From the NCBI GenBank assembly GCA_937988885.1, contig CALKHR010000162.1:1-20454 (forward strand): a stretch of DNA of 20,454 bases, read 5' to 3'. This stretch comes from an uncultured Roseiflexaceae bacterium (lineage in GTDB: Bacteria; Chloroflexota; Chloroflexia; Chloroflexales; Roseiflexaceae). The position numbers and the translations under genes are program-made. Position 1 is the first letter of the stretch. Each line of letters starts with the position of its first letter. Below are positions 5,627 through 12,869 of the stretch, one piece after another. Under the pieces are notes generated by a model. The model saw only the letters and a program-made list of their open reading frames with translations, was not told the origin of the DNA and searched no databases.

Positions 5627-7300
5627 ATGCCCACCATCGATTTCACCCGCTATTATCGTTATGCCGAGATGACCGAGGCGCTGCACGCCTTCGTGGAGAG
5701 CTACCCACAATTGGCGTCGCTTCAGTCGATCGGCACCAGCCACGAGGGCCGCGAGATTTGGTGTATGACGATCACCAATCGGGAGACGGGCATCGCCGAG
5801 GAGAAGCCAGCCTATTGGCTCGACGGTAATCTGCATGCTTCGGAAAATACTGGCTGTATGGGCGCGCTCCACGTCATTCAGCATCTGCTCACCCAGTACG
5901 GCACCAAGCCCGATGTGACTGCCTTGCTCAATACCCGCGCTTTTTATATTGTGCCGTGCGTTAATCCCGATGGGATGGAGCAGGTGTTGAGTTCGCCGCT
6001 CTACGTGCGCAGTGGCACCCGCCCGTATCCCTACTCCGATGAGCGCGATGGCTTGTACCCCGCCGATATCGATGGCGATGGGTTGATCCTCGAAATGCGG
6101 GTGGTCGATCCAGATGGCGGCTGGAAGGTGAGCGATAAGGACCCGCGTTTGATGCGCCGACGCGATCCCGATGAGGAGGGTGGCACCTACTATCGGCTCT
6201 ACACCGAGGGCTTGATTCGCAATTACGATGGCTATCAGGTGGAAATCGCGCCGCCGCTGCAGGGGCTCGATTTCAACCGCAATTTCCCGTTTGCGTGGGT
6301 GCCGGAGGGCGAGCAACTTGGTGCTGGCCCCTACGCATTGAGTGAGCCGGAGACGCATGCGCTGGTGCGTTTTGTCAGCAGCCACCCGAATATCGGCTGC
6401 GCGATCTCGTACCACACCTACAGCGGTGCGATCCTGCGCCCCTACAGCGACCGTCCCGACGATGCCATGCTGCTCGAAGATCTGTGGACCTACGAGGCGA
6501 TCGGTGCGCGCGGCCAGGAGATCACGGGCTACCCGCACGTCTCGGTGTATCACGGCTTCCGCTACCACCCCCGCGATGTGATGCACGGCTCGTTCGATGG
6601 CTGGGCCTACGAGAGCCAGGGCATCTTTGCGTTTGTGGTGGAGTTGTGGGATATCCTCAGTGAGGCGGGCATTAAGGATCGCGATTTCATCGGTTGGATG
6701 CGCAATCATCCCGAGGAGGATGATCTGAAGGTGTTGCGCTGGAACGATGAGCATCTCGATGGCAAGGGCTTCGTGAATTGGCGCAGTTTCGAGCATCCGC
6801 AACTCGGCCCAGTGGAGATCGGCGGGTGGATCGATCACGAGACGTTCAGCAACCCGCCGCCCAAGTTCCTGCTCAAGACCTTGGAGCCGAACACCGAGTT
6901 TGTGCTTGCGCACGCGCGGACGTTGCCGCGCCTTGAGTTGCGCGAGTGGAGTGCCGAGGCGCTCGGCGACGGGATGTATCGGCTGCGGGCGCTGTTGGTG
7001 AACTCCGGCTACCTACCAACGTATGGCAGCCGTCGGGCCTTGGTGGCTAAGGCGGTGCAGCCTATCCGCGTGGAGGTGACGCTGCCCTCTGGCGCTGAGA
7101 TCGTCAGCGGGCAGGCGGTGCAGGATATTGGCCACCTGGAGGGGCGCGCCAATAAGCACGGGTTGTGGAGCACCAGTGTCCCGACCGATCACTTGCGCAA
7201 GTTGGAGTGGATCGTGCGGGGCGAGCCGGGCAGCGAGGTTGGTGTGACGGCGGTTGCGCAGCGCGCAGGGACGGTGCGCGGCACGCTGACGTTGGGCTAG
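5627..7300 (+). CDS. M14-family zinc carboxypeptidase, cytoplasmic
   Basis: The product has 557 residues. The catalytic features of the M14 (carboxypeptidase A) fold are all present: zinc ligands His70 and Glu73 in DGNLHASENTG and His262 in AISYHTYSG, the substrate-carboxylate motif FNRNF (Asn216, Arg217, Asn218), and the general base Glu338 in FAFVVELWD. Between the first zinc motif and FNRNF is an insertion of about 60 residues with ADIDGDG (Asp146, Asp148, Asp150), a calcium-loop-like motif known from bacterial M14 peptidases. After the catalytic domain (to about residue 345) comes a C-terminal region of about 210 residues, the last 130 likely beta-rich. There is no signal peptide, so it should act inside the cell on peptides. 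AGAGGAG is 5 nt before the ATG. Activity is well supported; the natural substrate is not. Confidence 0.93.
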   Translation: MPTIDFTRYYRYAEMTEALHAFVESYPQLASLQSIGTSHEGREIWCMTITNRETGIAEEKPAYWLDGNLHASENTGCMGALHVIQHLLTQYGTKPDVTALLNTRAFYIVPCVNPDGMEQVLSSPLYVRSGTRPYPYSDERDGLYPADIDGDGLILEMRVVDPDGGWKVSDKDPRLMRRRDPDEEGGTYYRLYTEGLIRNYDGYQVEIAPPLQGLDFNRNFPFAWVPEGEQLGAGPYALSEPETHALVRFVSSHPNIGCAISYHTYSGAILRPYSDRPDDAMLLEDLWTYEAIGARGQEITGYPHVSVYHGFRYHPRDVMHGSFDGWAYESQGIFAFVVELWDILSEAGIKDRDFIGWMRNHPEEDDLKVLRWNDEHLDGKGFVNWRSFEHPQLGPVEIGGWIDHETFSNPPPKFLLKTLEPNTEFVLAHARTLPRLELREWSAEALGDGMYRLRALLVNSGYLPTYGSRRALVAKAVQPIRVEVTLPSGAEIVSGQAVQDIGHLEGRANKHGLWSTSVPTDHLRKLEWIVRGEPGSEVGVTAVAQRAGTVRGTLTLG

Positions 7301-7312
7301 GTGCGGATGCTT

Positions 7313-7347
7313 GTGCGGGGTCTCGCTTGCGTAGCGAGATCCCGCAC
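7313..7347 (+). terminator. Hairpin downstream of the carboxypeptidase gene
   Basis: A 14-bp stem (GTGCGGGGTCTCGC / GCGAGATCCCGCAC, one G·T) with a 7-nt loop begins 12 nt after the stop codon. There is no U-tract, so it may protect the mRNA end or act with Rho. Confidence 0.5.
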
Positions 7348-7481
7348 GTGTATGGTGTTGGTGCCGCGTTTGCGGCTCGAAAGCGGCGTTGTTGGGTTGT
7401 GCCACACCGCTGTAGCACTGCGGTTCGTGTTGTTGTTGTGCTCCCCTGTAGTTTTAAGCGAAGGCATGAGGCTGTCACGTT

Positions 7482-7505
7482 GCGCACGAGGGTGCGCTTT
7501 TTTTT
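7482..7505 (+). terminator. Rho-independent terminator
   Basis: GCGCAC-GAGG-GTGCGC, a perfect 6-bp G+C-rich stem, is followed by eight T residues. It is about 180 nt after the carboxypeptidase stop and before the promoter of the BNR gene, and separates these units. No gene is seen between 7301 and 7576. Confidence 0.85.
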
Positions 7506-7577
7506 GCCTTAAATTCCACATCCTGGGTGGCATGGCCTGTTGGTATGTGTATACCCGTTTGGCTTAGAAATTGCTGC

Positions 7578-7606
7578 TTGAACACAAGTAGAACATATGT
7601 TAGAAT
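7578..7606 (+). promoter_or_regulatory. Promoter of the BNR-moaD-like unit
   Basis: TTGAAC at 7578-7583, a 17-nt spacer and TAGAAT at 7601-7606 preceded by an extended -10 TG (TG-T-TAGAAT). The predicted start is near 7613, giving a leader of about 65 nt. It is the best sigma-70-type promoter in the window. Confidence 0.6.
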
Positions 7607-7676
7607 ATCAGCACATCTGTTTCATTCTCGCTCGTCATATTTCCTACTGTTGCACTAGACCAGAAAGGAATCCACA

Positions 7677-8792
7677 ATGGGTGGTGTACGAGTCTTGGTG
7701 GGCACACGTAAAGGGGCGTTTATCTTACGGTCGGATGAGAAGCGTGAGCAATGGGATGTGCAGGGGCCGTTGTTTGGTGGCTGGGAGATCTACCATATGA
7801 AAGGCTCGCCGGTTGATCCCAATCGCATTTACGCTTCGCAATCCGGTGGGTGGTTTGGGCAAGTGATTCAGCGCTCCGATGATGGCGGCGAGACCTGGCA
7901 ACCCGTAGGGAATGAGTTTATCTACGATGGGGTGCCCGGCACGCATCAGTGGTACGATGGTACGCAGCATCCGTGGGAGTTTAAGCGAGTGTGGCATTTG
8001 GAGCCTTCGTTGAGCGACCGCGATACGGTGTACGCTGGGGTCGAGGATGCGGCGCTGTTCCGCAGTACGGATGGTGGCCAGACGTGGCACGAGCTTTCGG
8101 GTTTGCGGAAGCACGGTTCGGGGCCAACCTGGCAGCCCGGTGCTGGTGGGATGTGTTTGCATACGATTGTGATCGATCCGAGCAATCAGCAGCGGATGTA
8201 TATCGCGATCTCGGCGGCGGGCGCGTTCCGCACTGATGATGGTGGTGAGACGTGGCAGCCGATTAACCGTGGTTTGCGCTCCGAGTTCCTTCCCGATCCA
8301 GATGCTGAGACTGGCCATTGTGTCCATAATCTGGCGATCCATCCTTCGCGCCCTGATGTGGTGTTTATGCAGAAGCATTGGGATGTGATGCGTACCGATA
8401 ATGCTGGCGAGTTGTGGTACGAGATCAGTGGTAATCTGCCTTCGGATTTCGGCTTCCCGATCGCGGTGCATGCGCACGAGCCGGAGACGGTGTATGTGGT
8501 GCCGATCAAGAGCGATTCGGAGCACTTCCCGCCCGATGGGAGGTTGCGAGTGTATCGCAGCCGCACGGGTGGCAATGAGTGGGAGGCGCTGACGGAGGGT
8601 TTGCCCCAATCGAATTGTTACGTGAATGTGTTGCGCGATGCGATGGCGGTCGATACATGCGATCCTTGCGGTATCTACTTCGGTACGAGCGGCGGCCAGG
8701 TGTACGCTTCGGCGAATAGCGGCGATAGTTGGACGGCGATCGTCCGCGATCTGCCTCCAGTGTTGTCGATAGAAGTGCAGACGTTGCCATGA
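7677..8792 (+). CDS. BNR/Asp-box beta-propeller protein (sialidase-like fold, activity unknown)
   Basis: The product has 371 residues. It has regularly spaced Asp boxes of the S/T-x-D-x-G-x-x-W type: SDDGGETW 67-74, STDGGQTW 130-137, TDDGGETW 186-193, TDNAGELW 240-247, then weaker SRTGGNEW and SANSGDSW near the C-terminus. This is six propeller-blade turns. The start VRVLVGTRKGAFIL is typical of this branch. Homologues are often labelled exo-alpha-sialidase or glycosyl hydrolase, but Asp boxes are structural and I see no FRIP motif or arginine triad, so no sialidase claim is justified. There is no signal peptide, making it cytoplasmic, unlike true secreted sialidases. The ATG follows AAAGGAA by 7 nt. 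Its stop overlaps the MoaD-like start, so the two are translationally coupled. Confidence 0.85.
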   Translation: MGGVRVLVGTRKGAFILRSDEKREQWDVQGPLFGGWEIYHMKGSPVDPNRIYASQSGGWFGQVIQRSDDGGETWQPVGNEFIYDGVPGTHQWYDGTQHPWEFKRVWHLEPSLSDRDTVYAGVEDAALFRSTDGGQTWHELSGLRKHGSGPTWQPGAGGMCLHTIVIDPSNQQRMYIAISAAGAFRTDDGGETWQPINRGLRSEFLPDPDAETGHCVHNLAIHPSRPDVVFMQKHWDVMRTDNAGELWYEISGNLPSDFGFPIAVHAHEPETVYVVPIKSDSEHFPPDGRLRVYRSRTGGNEWEALTEGLPQSNCYVNVLRDAMAVDTCDPCGIYFGTSGGQVYASANSGDSWTAIVRDLPPVLSIEVQTLP

Positions 8793-9085
8793 TTCGGGTG
8801 GTATTGCCAGCGCATTTGCGCGGATTAGCGCGTATCTCCGGTGATGTGTTGCTGGAGGTGCCAGCGCCTGTGACGCAGCGTTCGGTGCTCGATGCGCTTG
8901 AGCAGCGCTACCCGATGCTGCGGGGCACGATCCGCGATCATGTGACGAAGCAGCGGCGCGCGTTTGTGCGGTTCTTCGCTTGCCAGGAGGATCTCTCGCA
9001 TGAGTCGCCCGATGCGCCGTTGCCCGATGCTGTGGCGGCGGGTCAGGAGCCGTTCTTGATCATTGGCGCCACGGCGGGTGGCTAG
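8789..9085 (+). CDS. MoaD/ThiS-family ubiquitin-like protein with C-terminal Gly-Gly
   Basis: The product has 98 residues. The start is the ATG at 8789 in ATGA, overlapping the stop of the BNR gene; a frame extending to 8729 exists only inside that gene. The sequence has the small beta-grasp pattern: N-terminal strand IRVVLPAHLRGLA, GDVLLEVPAPVTQRSVLDALEQRYP (strand and helix), a central FVRFFAC strand, and an end of FLIIGATAGG. The terminal Gly97-Gly98 is the residue pair adenylated and thiocarboxylated in MoaD and ThiS, or conjugated in ubiquitin-like modifiers. No MoeB/ThiF activating enzyme or MoaE is seen here. I recall BNR-MoaD pairs from several phyla, which argues for a joint but unassigned role rather than ordinary molybdopterin synthesis. 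Confidence 0.85.
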   Translation: MIRVVLPAHLRGLARISGDVLLEVPAPVTQRSVLDALEQRYPMLRGTIRDHVTKQRRAFVRFFACQEDLSHESPDAPLPDAVAAGQEPFLIIGATAGG

Positions 9086-9097
9086 ATTACTGGCGGA

Positions 9098-9373
9098 TTG
9101 GTTGGGTGCTTGTGTTTGCGATCCGCGATAACGCAACGCAGGCATCCTGGTTGGGCGCTGTTCTCACAGTTTACGGTCATGTTTTTGGGGGCAGCATGTT
9201 TTGGGATCGCGCTGGGCGGACGGTTGCGGGGCGCGGCACTCGCCTTTGTGATGTTCGCCTTTACTGCTGCGATGATCCTGGGATGGGCATGGGTTCCGCC
9301 CACGCTCATCCGTGTACGGCGCGACCTAGAGGCCAATGAGCTCGGCACAAGTTGGTTGGTGTTTGGGTCGTAG
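9098..9373 (+). CDS. Small hypothetical membrane protein
   Basis: Up to 91 residues from a TTG at 9098, 12 nt after the MoaD-like stop; an internal ATG at 9179 would give about 64 residues. Neither start has a strong Shine-Dalgarno. Two hydrophobic segments are visible, FTVMFLGAACFGIALGG and GAALAFVMFAFTAAMILGWAW, joined by a short RLR turn, then a basic stretch (RVRRDLEANE). Codon use resembles neighbouring genes. No family is recognised. It could be a third member of the BNR-MoaD unit. Confidence 0.5.
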   Translation: MVGCLCLRSAITQRRHPGWALFSQFTVMFLGAACFGIALGGRLRGAALAFVMFAFTAAMILGWAWVPPTLIRVRRDLEANELGTSWLVFGS

Positions 9374-9387
9374 GACAAGCCGTTGTT

Positions 9388-9428
9388 CAACGAGCGCTTT
9401 CGCTGGGGGCATGCGAGAGCGCTCGTTG
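9388..9428. terminator. Hairpin terminator between convergent genes
   Basis: A 16-bp stem (CAACGAGCGCTTTCGC with GCGAGAGCGCTCGTTG, one G·T) and 9-nt loop sit between the convergent membrane-protein and siderophore-interacting genes. No U-tract is present on either side, but the position suits a bidirectional stop. Confidence 0.6.
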
Positions 9429-9434
9429 TGCGTC

Positions 9435-10262
9435 TTAGCCGCGACGTTGTGGCGGGACCGGGCGTCCGTCCTCGCCGTCGATGCCATAGTCGTGGTCGGG
9501 ATGGTTGACTTCGCCGCGCTGCCAGTAGCCGCGCGTGACGATATTGGTGGCCGCGAAGTTGCGGTCATTGAGCAGGTAGCTACGGATGCGGCGCACCGCT
9601 TTGGCCTCGCAGGCGACGTACACACGTTGCGCTTCGGCGAGTGCTGGCAATGCGCGCAGCGTGGCTTCGAGCACGACGTTGGCTTTGTCCTTGGTGTCGT
9701 TGCGCTGCAGCCATTGCAGATCGATGTTGGCTGGGCTGATCAGCGGGATGCGCTCGTTGACATCAGCGATCTCGATGAGCACCGTGGCGTTGGCGCTGGC
9801 GGGCAGTGCTTCGAGGATGGTGGCGATGGCGGGCAACGCCGATTCGTCGCCAGCGATCACGAAGCGCTCGGCGCTCGCGTCGATCTCGTAGTGCGGGCCT
9901 GGCCCACCGATCAGCACGACCTGACCGGGCGCGGCTTGCGCTGCCCACTTCGAGGCGGGGCCGTGGCCGTGCAGCACAAAGTCCACGTCGAGTTCGAGCG
10001 TGTTTGGGTCGAAGCGGCGTGGCGTGTAGGTGCGCATGGTTGGGCGCGGGCCATCGGGCGAGGGTGGGATCGGCTCGGTTTGGCCCTCTTCCGGCAGAAT
10101 GACTTTGATGTAGGCGGCGGGGCCGTTCCACGTGAAGGTGGAGAGTGTTTCGCCGCTGAATGTGATACGGACCAGATGCGGTGTGAGTTGCTCGACGCGG
10201 CTGACCACAACGCGGCGGGGTGGAGGTCGCCGTCGAGGCGTTGGTTGGGTTGGTTCAGACAT
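9435..10262 (-). CDS. Siderophore-interacting protein (FAD/NAD(P)H ferric reductase family)
   Basis: The product has 275 residues. It shows the ViuB/SIP pattern: an N-terminal FAD-binding barrel with Arg77-Thr-Tyr79-Thr80 in RPTMRTYTPRRFD, then DFVLHGHGPASKWA (94-106), PGQVVLIGGPGP (111-122), the conserved AGDESALPAI (136-145) at the start of the NAD(P)H-binding part, and the C-terminal GYWQRGEVNH (245-254). Family members reduce Fe(III)-siderophores in the cytoplasm to release iron. The first 18 residues are Pro/Arg-rich and probably disordered. The ATG has only a weak, distant purine stretch (GAGGAAAGAG). No siderophore transporter genes are next to it, so it probably works with a system encoded elsewhere. 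Confidence 0.9.
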   Translation of the reverse strand: MSEPTQPTPRRRPPPRRVVVSRVEQLTPHLVRITFSGETLSTFTWNGPAAYIKVILPEEGQTEPIPPSPDGPRPTMRTYTPRRFDPNTLELDVDFVLHGHGPASKWAAQAAPGQVVLIGGPGPHYEIDASAERFVIAGDESALPAIATILEALPASANATVLIEIADVNERIPLISPANIDLQWLQRNDTKDKANVVLEATLRALPALAEAQRVYVACEAKAVRRIRSYLLNDRNFAATNIVTRGYWQRGEVNHPDHDYGIDGEDGRPVPPQRRG

Positions 10263-10307
10263 GGGATAGGGTCTCTTTCCTCAATGCGATGTAACCACAG
10301 GATACCA

Positions 10308-10319
10308 TAAGACGTCTTA
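10308..10319. promoter_or_regulatory. Perfect 12-bp palindrome TAAGACGTCTTA
   Basis: It lies 46 nt upstream of the siderophore-interacting gene start (minus) and about 30 nt before the -10 candidate of the uvrA-like gene (plus), in a divergent promoter region. It could be an operator for either gene. It does not resemble a Fur box. Confidence 0.35.
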
Positions 10320-10349
10320 CTCTTACGCGACTTTTATTCCATAGCCTGC

Positions 10350-10355
10350 TACAAT
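10350..10355 (+). promoter_or_regulatory. Candidate -10 box of the uvrA-like gene
   Basis: TACAAT is a good -10 match, with no clear -35 box. Transcription from near 10362 would give a leader of about 165 nt, which has no gene of its own that I can support; small self-complementary stretches are present but no known riboswitch motif was recognised. Confidence 0.35.
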
Positions 10356-10528
10356 CAATTCAGCCTCAACAGATCGCATCGATTGGGCGATAGTGTGTGT
10401 TCGCTGGTGGTGCGAAGCGACCTTCCCGAAGTTGTGAAGCGTGTTGGAAACTGATAGCCCATGTGGCTTCGTTCGCCGTGAGTTGGAGTATGTATCGATA
10501 GGTTTTGCAGCATTGTGAAGGAGCAGAC

Positions 10529-12790
10529 ATGCCTCAGGAGTACATTGAGATTCGGGGTGCCCGCGAGAATAACCTGCAAAATGTTTCGCTCCGCATCCCG
10601 AAACGTGCTATCACGATCTTCACAGGTGTCTCAGGATCGGGGAAATCGTCGATTGTGTTTGACACGGTGGCCAGCGAGGCGCGCCGCCAATTAAACGAGA
10701 CGTTCAGCACGTTTATCCGCAACTTCTTGCCCCGCTATGCGCAGCCCGATGCCGATGCTATCGAGAATCTGACGATGGCGATTGTGGTGGATCAGAAACG
10801 CTTGGGCGGTGGCTCGCACTCCACGGTCGGCACTGTGACGGATATCTACAGCGTGTTGCGGATTCTGTTTTCGCGGGTGGGGCAGCCGTATGTTGGCCCG
10901 GCCAATCTGTTCTCGTTCAACGATCCACAGGGGTGCTGCCCGGAGTGCAATGGCTTGGGCCGCAAGCTGACGCTGAATATGGAGCGGTTTGTGGATTACA
11001 GCAAGTCGCTCAGGGGTGGCGCGATCAAGTTCCCCGAGTTCGCCGCCGATAGTTGGGAGGGGAACCTGATGATGGAGACGGGGTTCTTCGATCCTGATAA
11101 GCCGTTGAACCAGTACAGCGAGGAAGAACTCGACAAGCTGTTGTACGCCAAGCCCGTTAAGGTGGAGATGCAGTGGGGCGGCAAGACGATGAACTTGACC
11201 TACGAAGGATTGGTGGGCAAGTTCACTCGCAAGTATATTTTGCGCGATATAAAGGCGTTGTCCGAGCGCACGCAGAAGATGGTGGAGCCGTTTCTGGTGA
11301 TGGGGCCGTGCACACTCTGTCACGGTGCGCGCTTGAGCCAGGCGGCCCTGAATTGCCGGATCAATGGCTACAATATCGCCGAGTTGGCCTCGATCGAGGT
11401 TGGCGAGTTGCTGGGCATCATTGAGCAGATCGATGATCCGGCTGCCGCGCCGATCGTGGCCTCGTTGAAGCAGCGTTTGGGCTATCTGATCGATATCGGC
11501 CTCGATTACCTGACGCTGGCCCGCGAAACCGATACGCTCTCGGGTGGCGAGTCGCAGCGCATCAAGATGGTCAAGCACTTGACGAGCAGTCTGGTGGATG
11601 TGACCTATATCTTCGATGAGCCGAGCGTTGGCCTGCACCCCCGCGATGTGCACCGCTTGAATGAGCTGTTGGTGCAGCTGCGCGATAAGGGCAACACGGT
11701 GCTGGTGGTCGAGCACGATCCCGATGTGATCAAGATAGCGGACTGGATTGTGGATATGGGGCCGCACGCTGGACGCAACGGTGGCCAGATCGTGTACCAG
11801 GGCGATTATGCCGGACTCTTGAAGGCGGATACGCTGACTGGTAAGTATCTGCACCGCACGATGCCGCTCAAGCGGCAGCCGCGTCAGCCGCAGGGGTACC
11901 TGTCGATCCGCAATGCGACGCTGCACAACCTGCACGATGTGAGCGTGGATATCCCCAAGGGCGTGTTGACGGTGGTGACGGGCGTGGCTGGCTCGGGCAA
12001 GAGCACGCTGATCAACTATGTGTTCCTCAAGCTGTATCCCGATGCGATCCGCATCGATCAGTCGGCGATCGGCATTTCGAGCCGTTCGAACGCTGCGACG
12101 TACACGGGCATTATGGATGATCTGCGCAAGGCCTTCGCAGCCGCCAATAAGGTGAGCGCGTCGCTGTTCAGCTTCAACTCCAAGGGCGCATGCGAGAACT
12201 GCCAGGGTTTGGGCGTGATCTACGCCGATGCGGCGATCTTCGAGGAAGTGAAGCTGGAGTGCGAGGTGTGTGGCGGCAAGCGCTTCAAGGACGAGGTGCT
12301 GGCGTATAAGCTGAACGGCGTGTCGATCAGCGATGTGCTGGCGATGAGCATCGAGCAGGCCAAGGAGACGTTGAAGGGCAAGGAGTTGCAGCGCCGCTTG
12401 CAGACGCTGGTCGATGTTGGGCTAGGCTATCTCTCGTTGGGTCAGCCGCTCAACACCCTCTCCGGCGGCGAGTGCCAGCGCCTCAAGCTGGCCAGCGAGC
12501 TGCACAAACAGGGCAGCATCTATGTGCTCGACGAGCCGACGACCGGCCTGCACATGTCCGACATCACGTTGCTGATGCGCATCATCGATCGGCTGGTGGA
12601 CGCGGGCAACACGGTGATCACGATTGAGCACAACCTGGATGTGATCAAGAGCGCCGATTGGATCATCGATATGGGGCCGGAGGGCGGACGACGGGGCGGC
12701 CAGGTGTTATTCTCTGGCCCGCCCGCCGAGTTGCTGCATGTGGAGCGCTCGCTGACGGGGCAGTTTCTGCGGGAGCATTTGGCGGGGTAG
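10529..12790 (+). CDS. Short UvrA-like ABC ATPase lacking the UvrB-binding domain
   Basis: The start is the ATG at 10529, five nt after AAGGAG; the product is 753 residues, against about 940 for UvrA. Two ABC modules are complete: Walker A GVSGSGKSS (33-41), signature LSGGESQR (337), Walker B FDEPSVGLHP (Asp363); then GVAGSGKST (485-493), LSGGECQR (644) and LDEPTTGLH (Asp668). UvrA-type zinc cysteines are present as C136/C137-C140 with C261-C264, and C555-C558 with C578-C581. After the first Walker A the sequence goes straight to the insertion region, so the UvrB-interaction domain of about 110 residues is missing. In the family such short paralogues (UvrA2/DrrC-like) are linked to tolerance of DNA-binding drugs rather than to general excision repair. 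The cellular uvrA is expected elsewhere in the genome. Confidence 0.9.
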   Translation: MPQEYIEIRGARENNLQNVSLRIPKRAITIFTGVSGSGKSSIVFDTVASEARRQLNETFSTFIRNFLPRYAQPDADAIENLTMAIVVDQKRLGGGSHSTVGTVTDIYSVLRILFSRVGQPYVGPANLFSFNDPQGCCPECNGLGRKLTLNMERFVDYSKSLRGGAIKFPEFAADSWEGNLMMETGFFDPDKPLNQYSEEELDKLLYAKPVKVEMQWGGKTMNLTYEGLVGKFTRKYILRDIKALSERTQKMVEPFLVMGPCTLCHGARLSQAALNCRINGYNIAELASIEVGELLGIIEQIDDPAAAPIVASLKQRLGYLIDIGLDYLTLARETDTLSGGESQRIKMVKHLTSSLVDVTYIFDEPSVGLHPRDVHRLNELLVQLRDKGNTVLVVEHDPDVIKIADWIVDMGPHAGRNGGQIVYQGDYAGLLKADTLTGKYLHRTMPLKRQPRQPQGYLSIRNATLHNLHDVSVDIPKGVLTVVTGVAGSGKSTLINYVFLKLYPDAIRIDQSAIGISSRSNAATYTGIMDDLRKAFAAANKVSASLFSFNSKGACENCQGLGVIYADAAIFEEVKLECEVCGGKRFKDEVLAYKLNGVSISDVLAMSIEQAKETLKGKELQRRLQTLVDVGLGYLSLGQPLNTLSGGECQRLKLASELHKQGSIYVLDEPTTGLHMSDITLLMRIIDRLVDAGNTVITIEHNLDVIKSADWIIDMGPEGGRRGGQVLFSGPPAELLHVERSLTGQFLREHLAG

Positions 12791-12822
12791 CGCGCGTCGG
12801 CAGAGAATCTGTGGTTTCTGCG

Positions 12823-12856
12823 ATAAGGCCGTTCTGTGTGAGCAGAACGGCCTTAT
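12823..12856. terminator. Bidirectional hairpin terminator
   Basis: A perfect 14-bp stem (ATAAGGCCGTTCTG / CAGAACGGCCTTAT) with loop TGTGAG stands between the convergent uvrA-like and PARG genes. On the plus strand it is followed by TGTTTG. Confidence 0.8.
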
Positions 12857-12869
12857 TGTTTGTGCAGGC

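Noticed and set aside
5561..6913. Antisense open frame (450 codons) opposite the carboxypeptidase gene
   Set aside because: The plus frame has all M14 catalytic residues and a good ribosome site; the minus frame has neither.
7725..8609. Antisense open frame (294 codons) opposite the BNR gene
   Set aside because: Low-complexity shadow frame; Asp boxes on the plus strand decide.
7677..8792. True exo-alpha-sialidase
   Set aside because: Asp boxes are present, but there is no signal peptide, FRIP motif or visible arginine triad.
10308..10319. Fur box for the siderophore-interacting gene
   Set aside because: The palindrome TAAGACGTCTTA does not match the GATAAT-type Fur consensus; kept only as a generic palindrome.
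10691..11935. Antisense open frame (414 codons) opposite the uvrA-like gene
   Set aside because: Shadow of a gene with complete ABC motifs; no motif seen on the minus strand.
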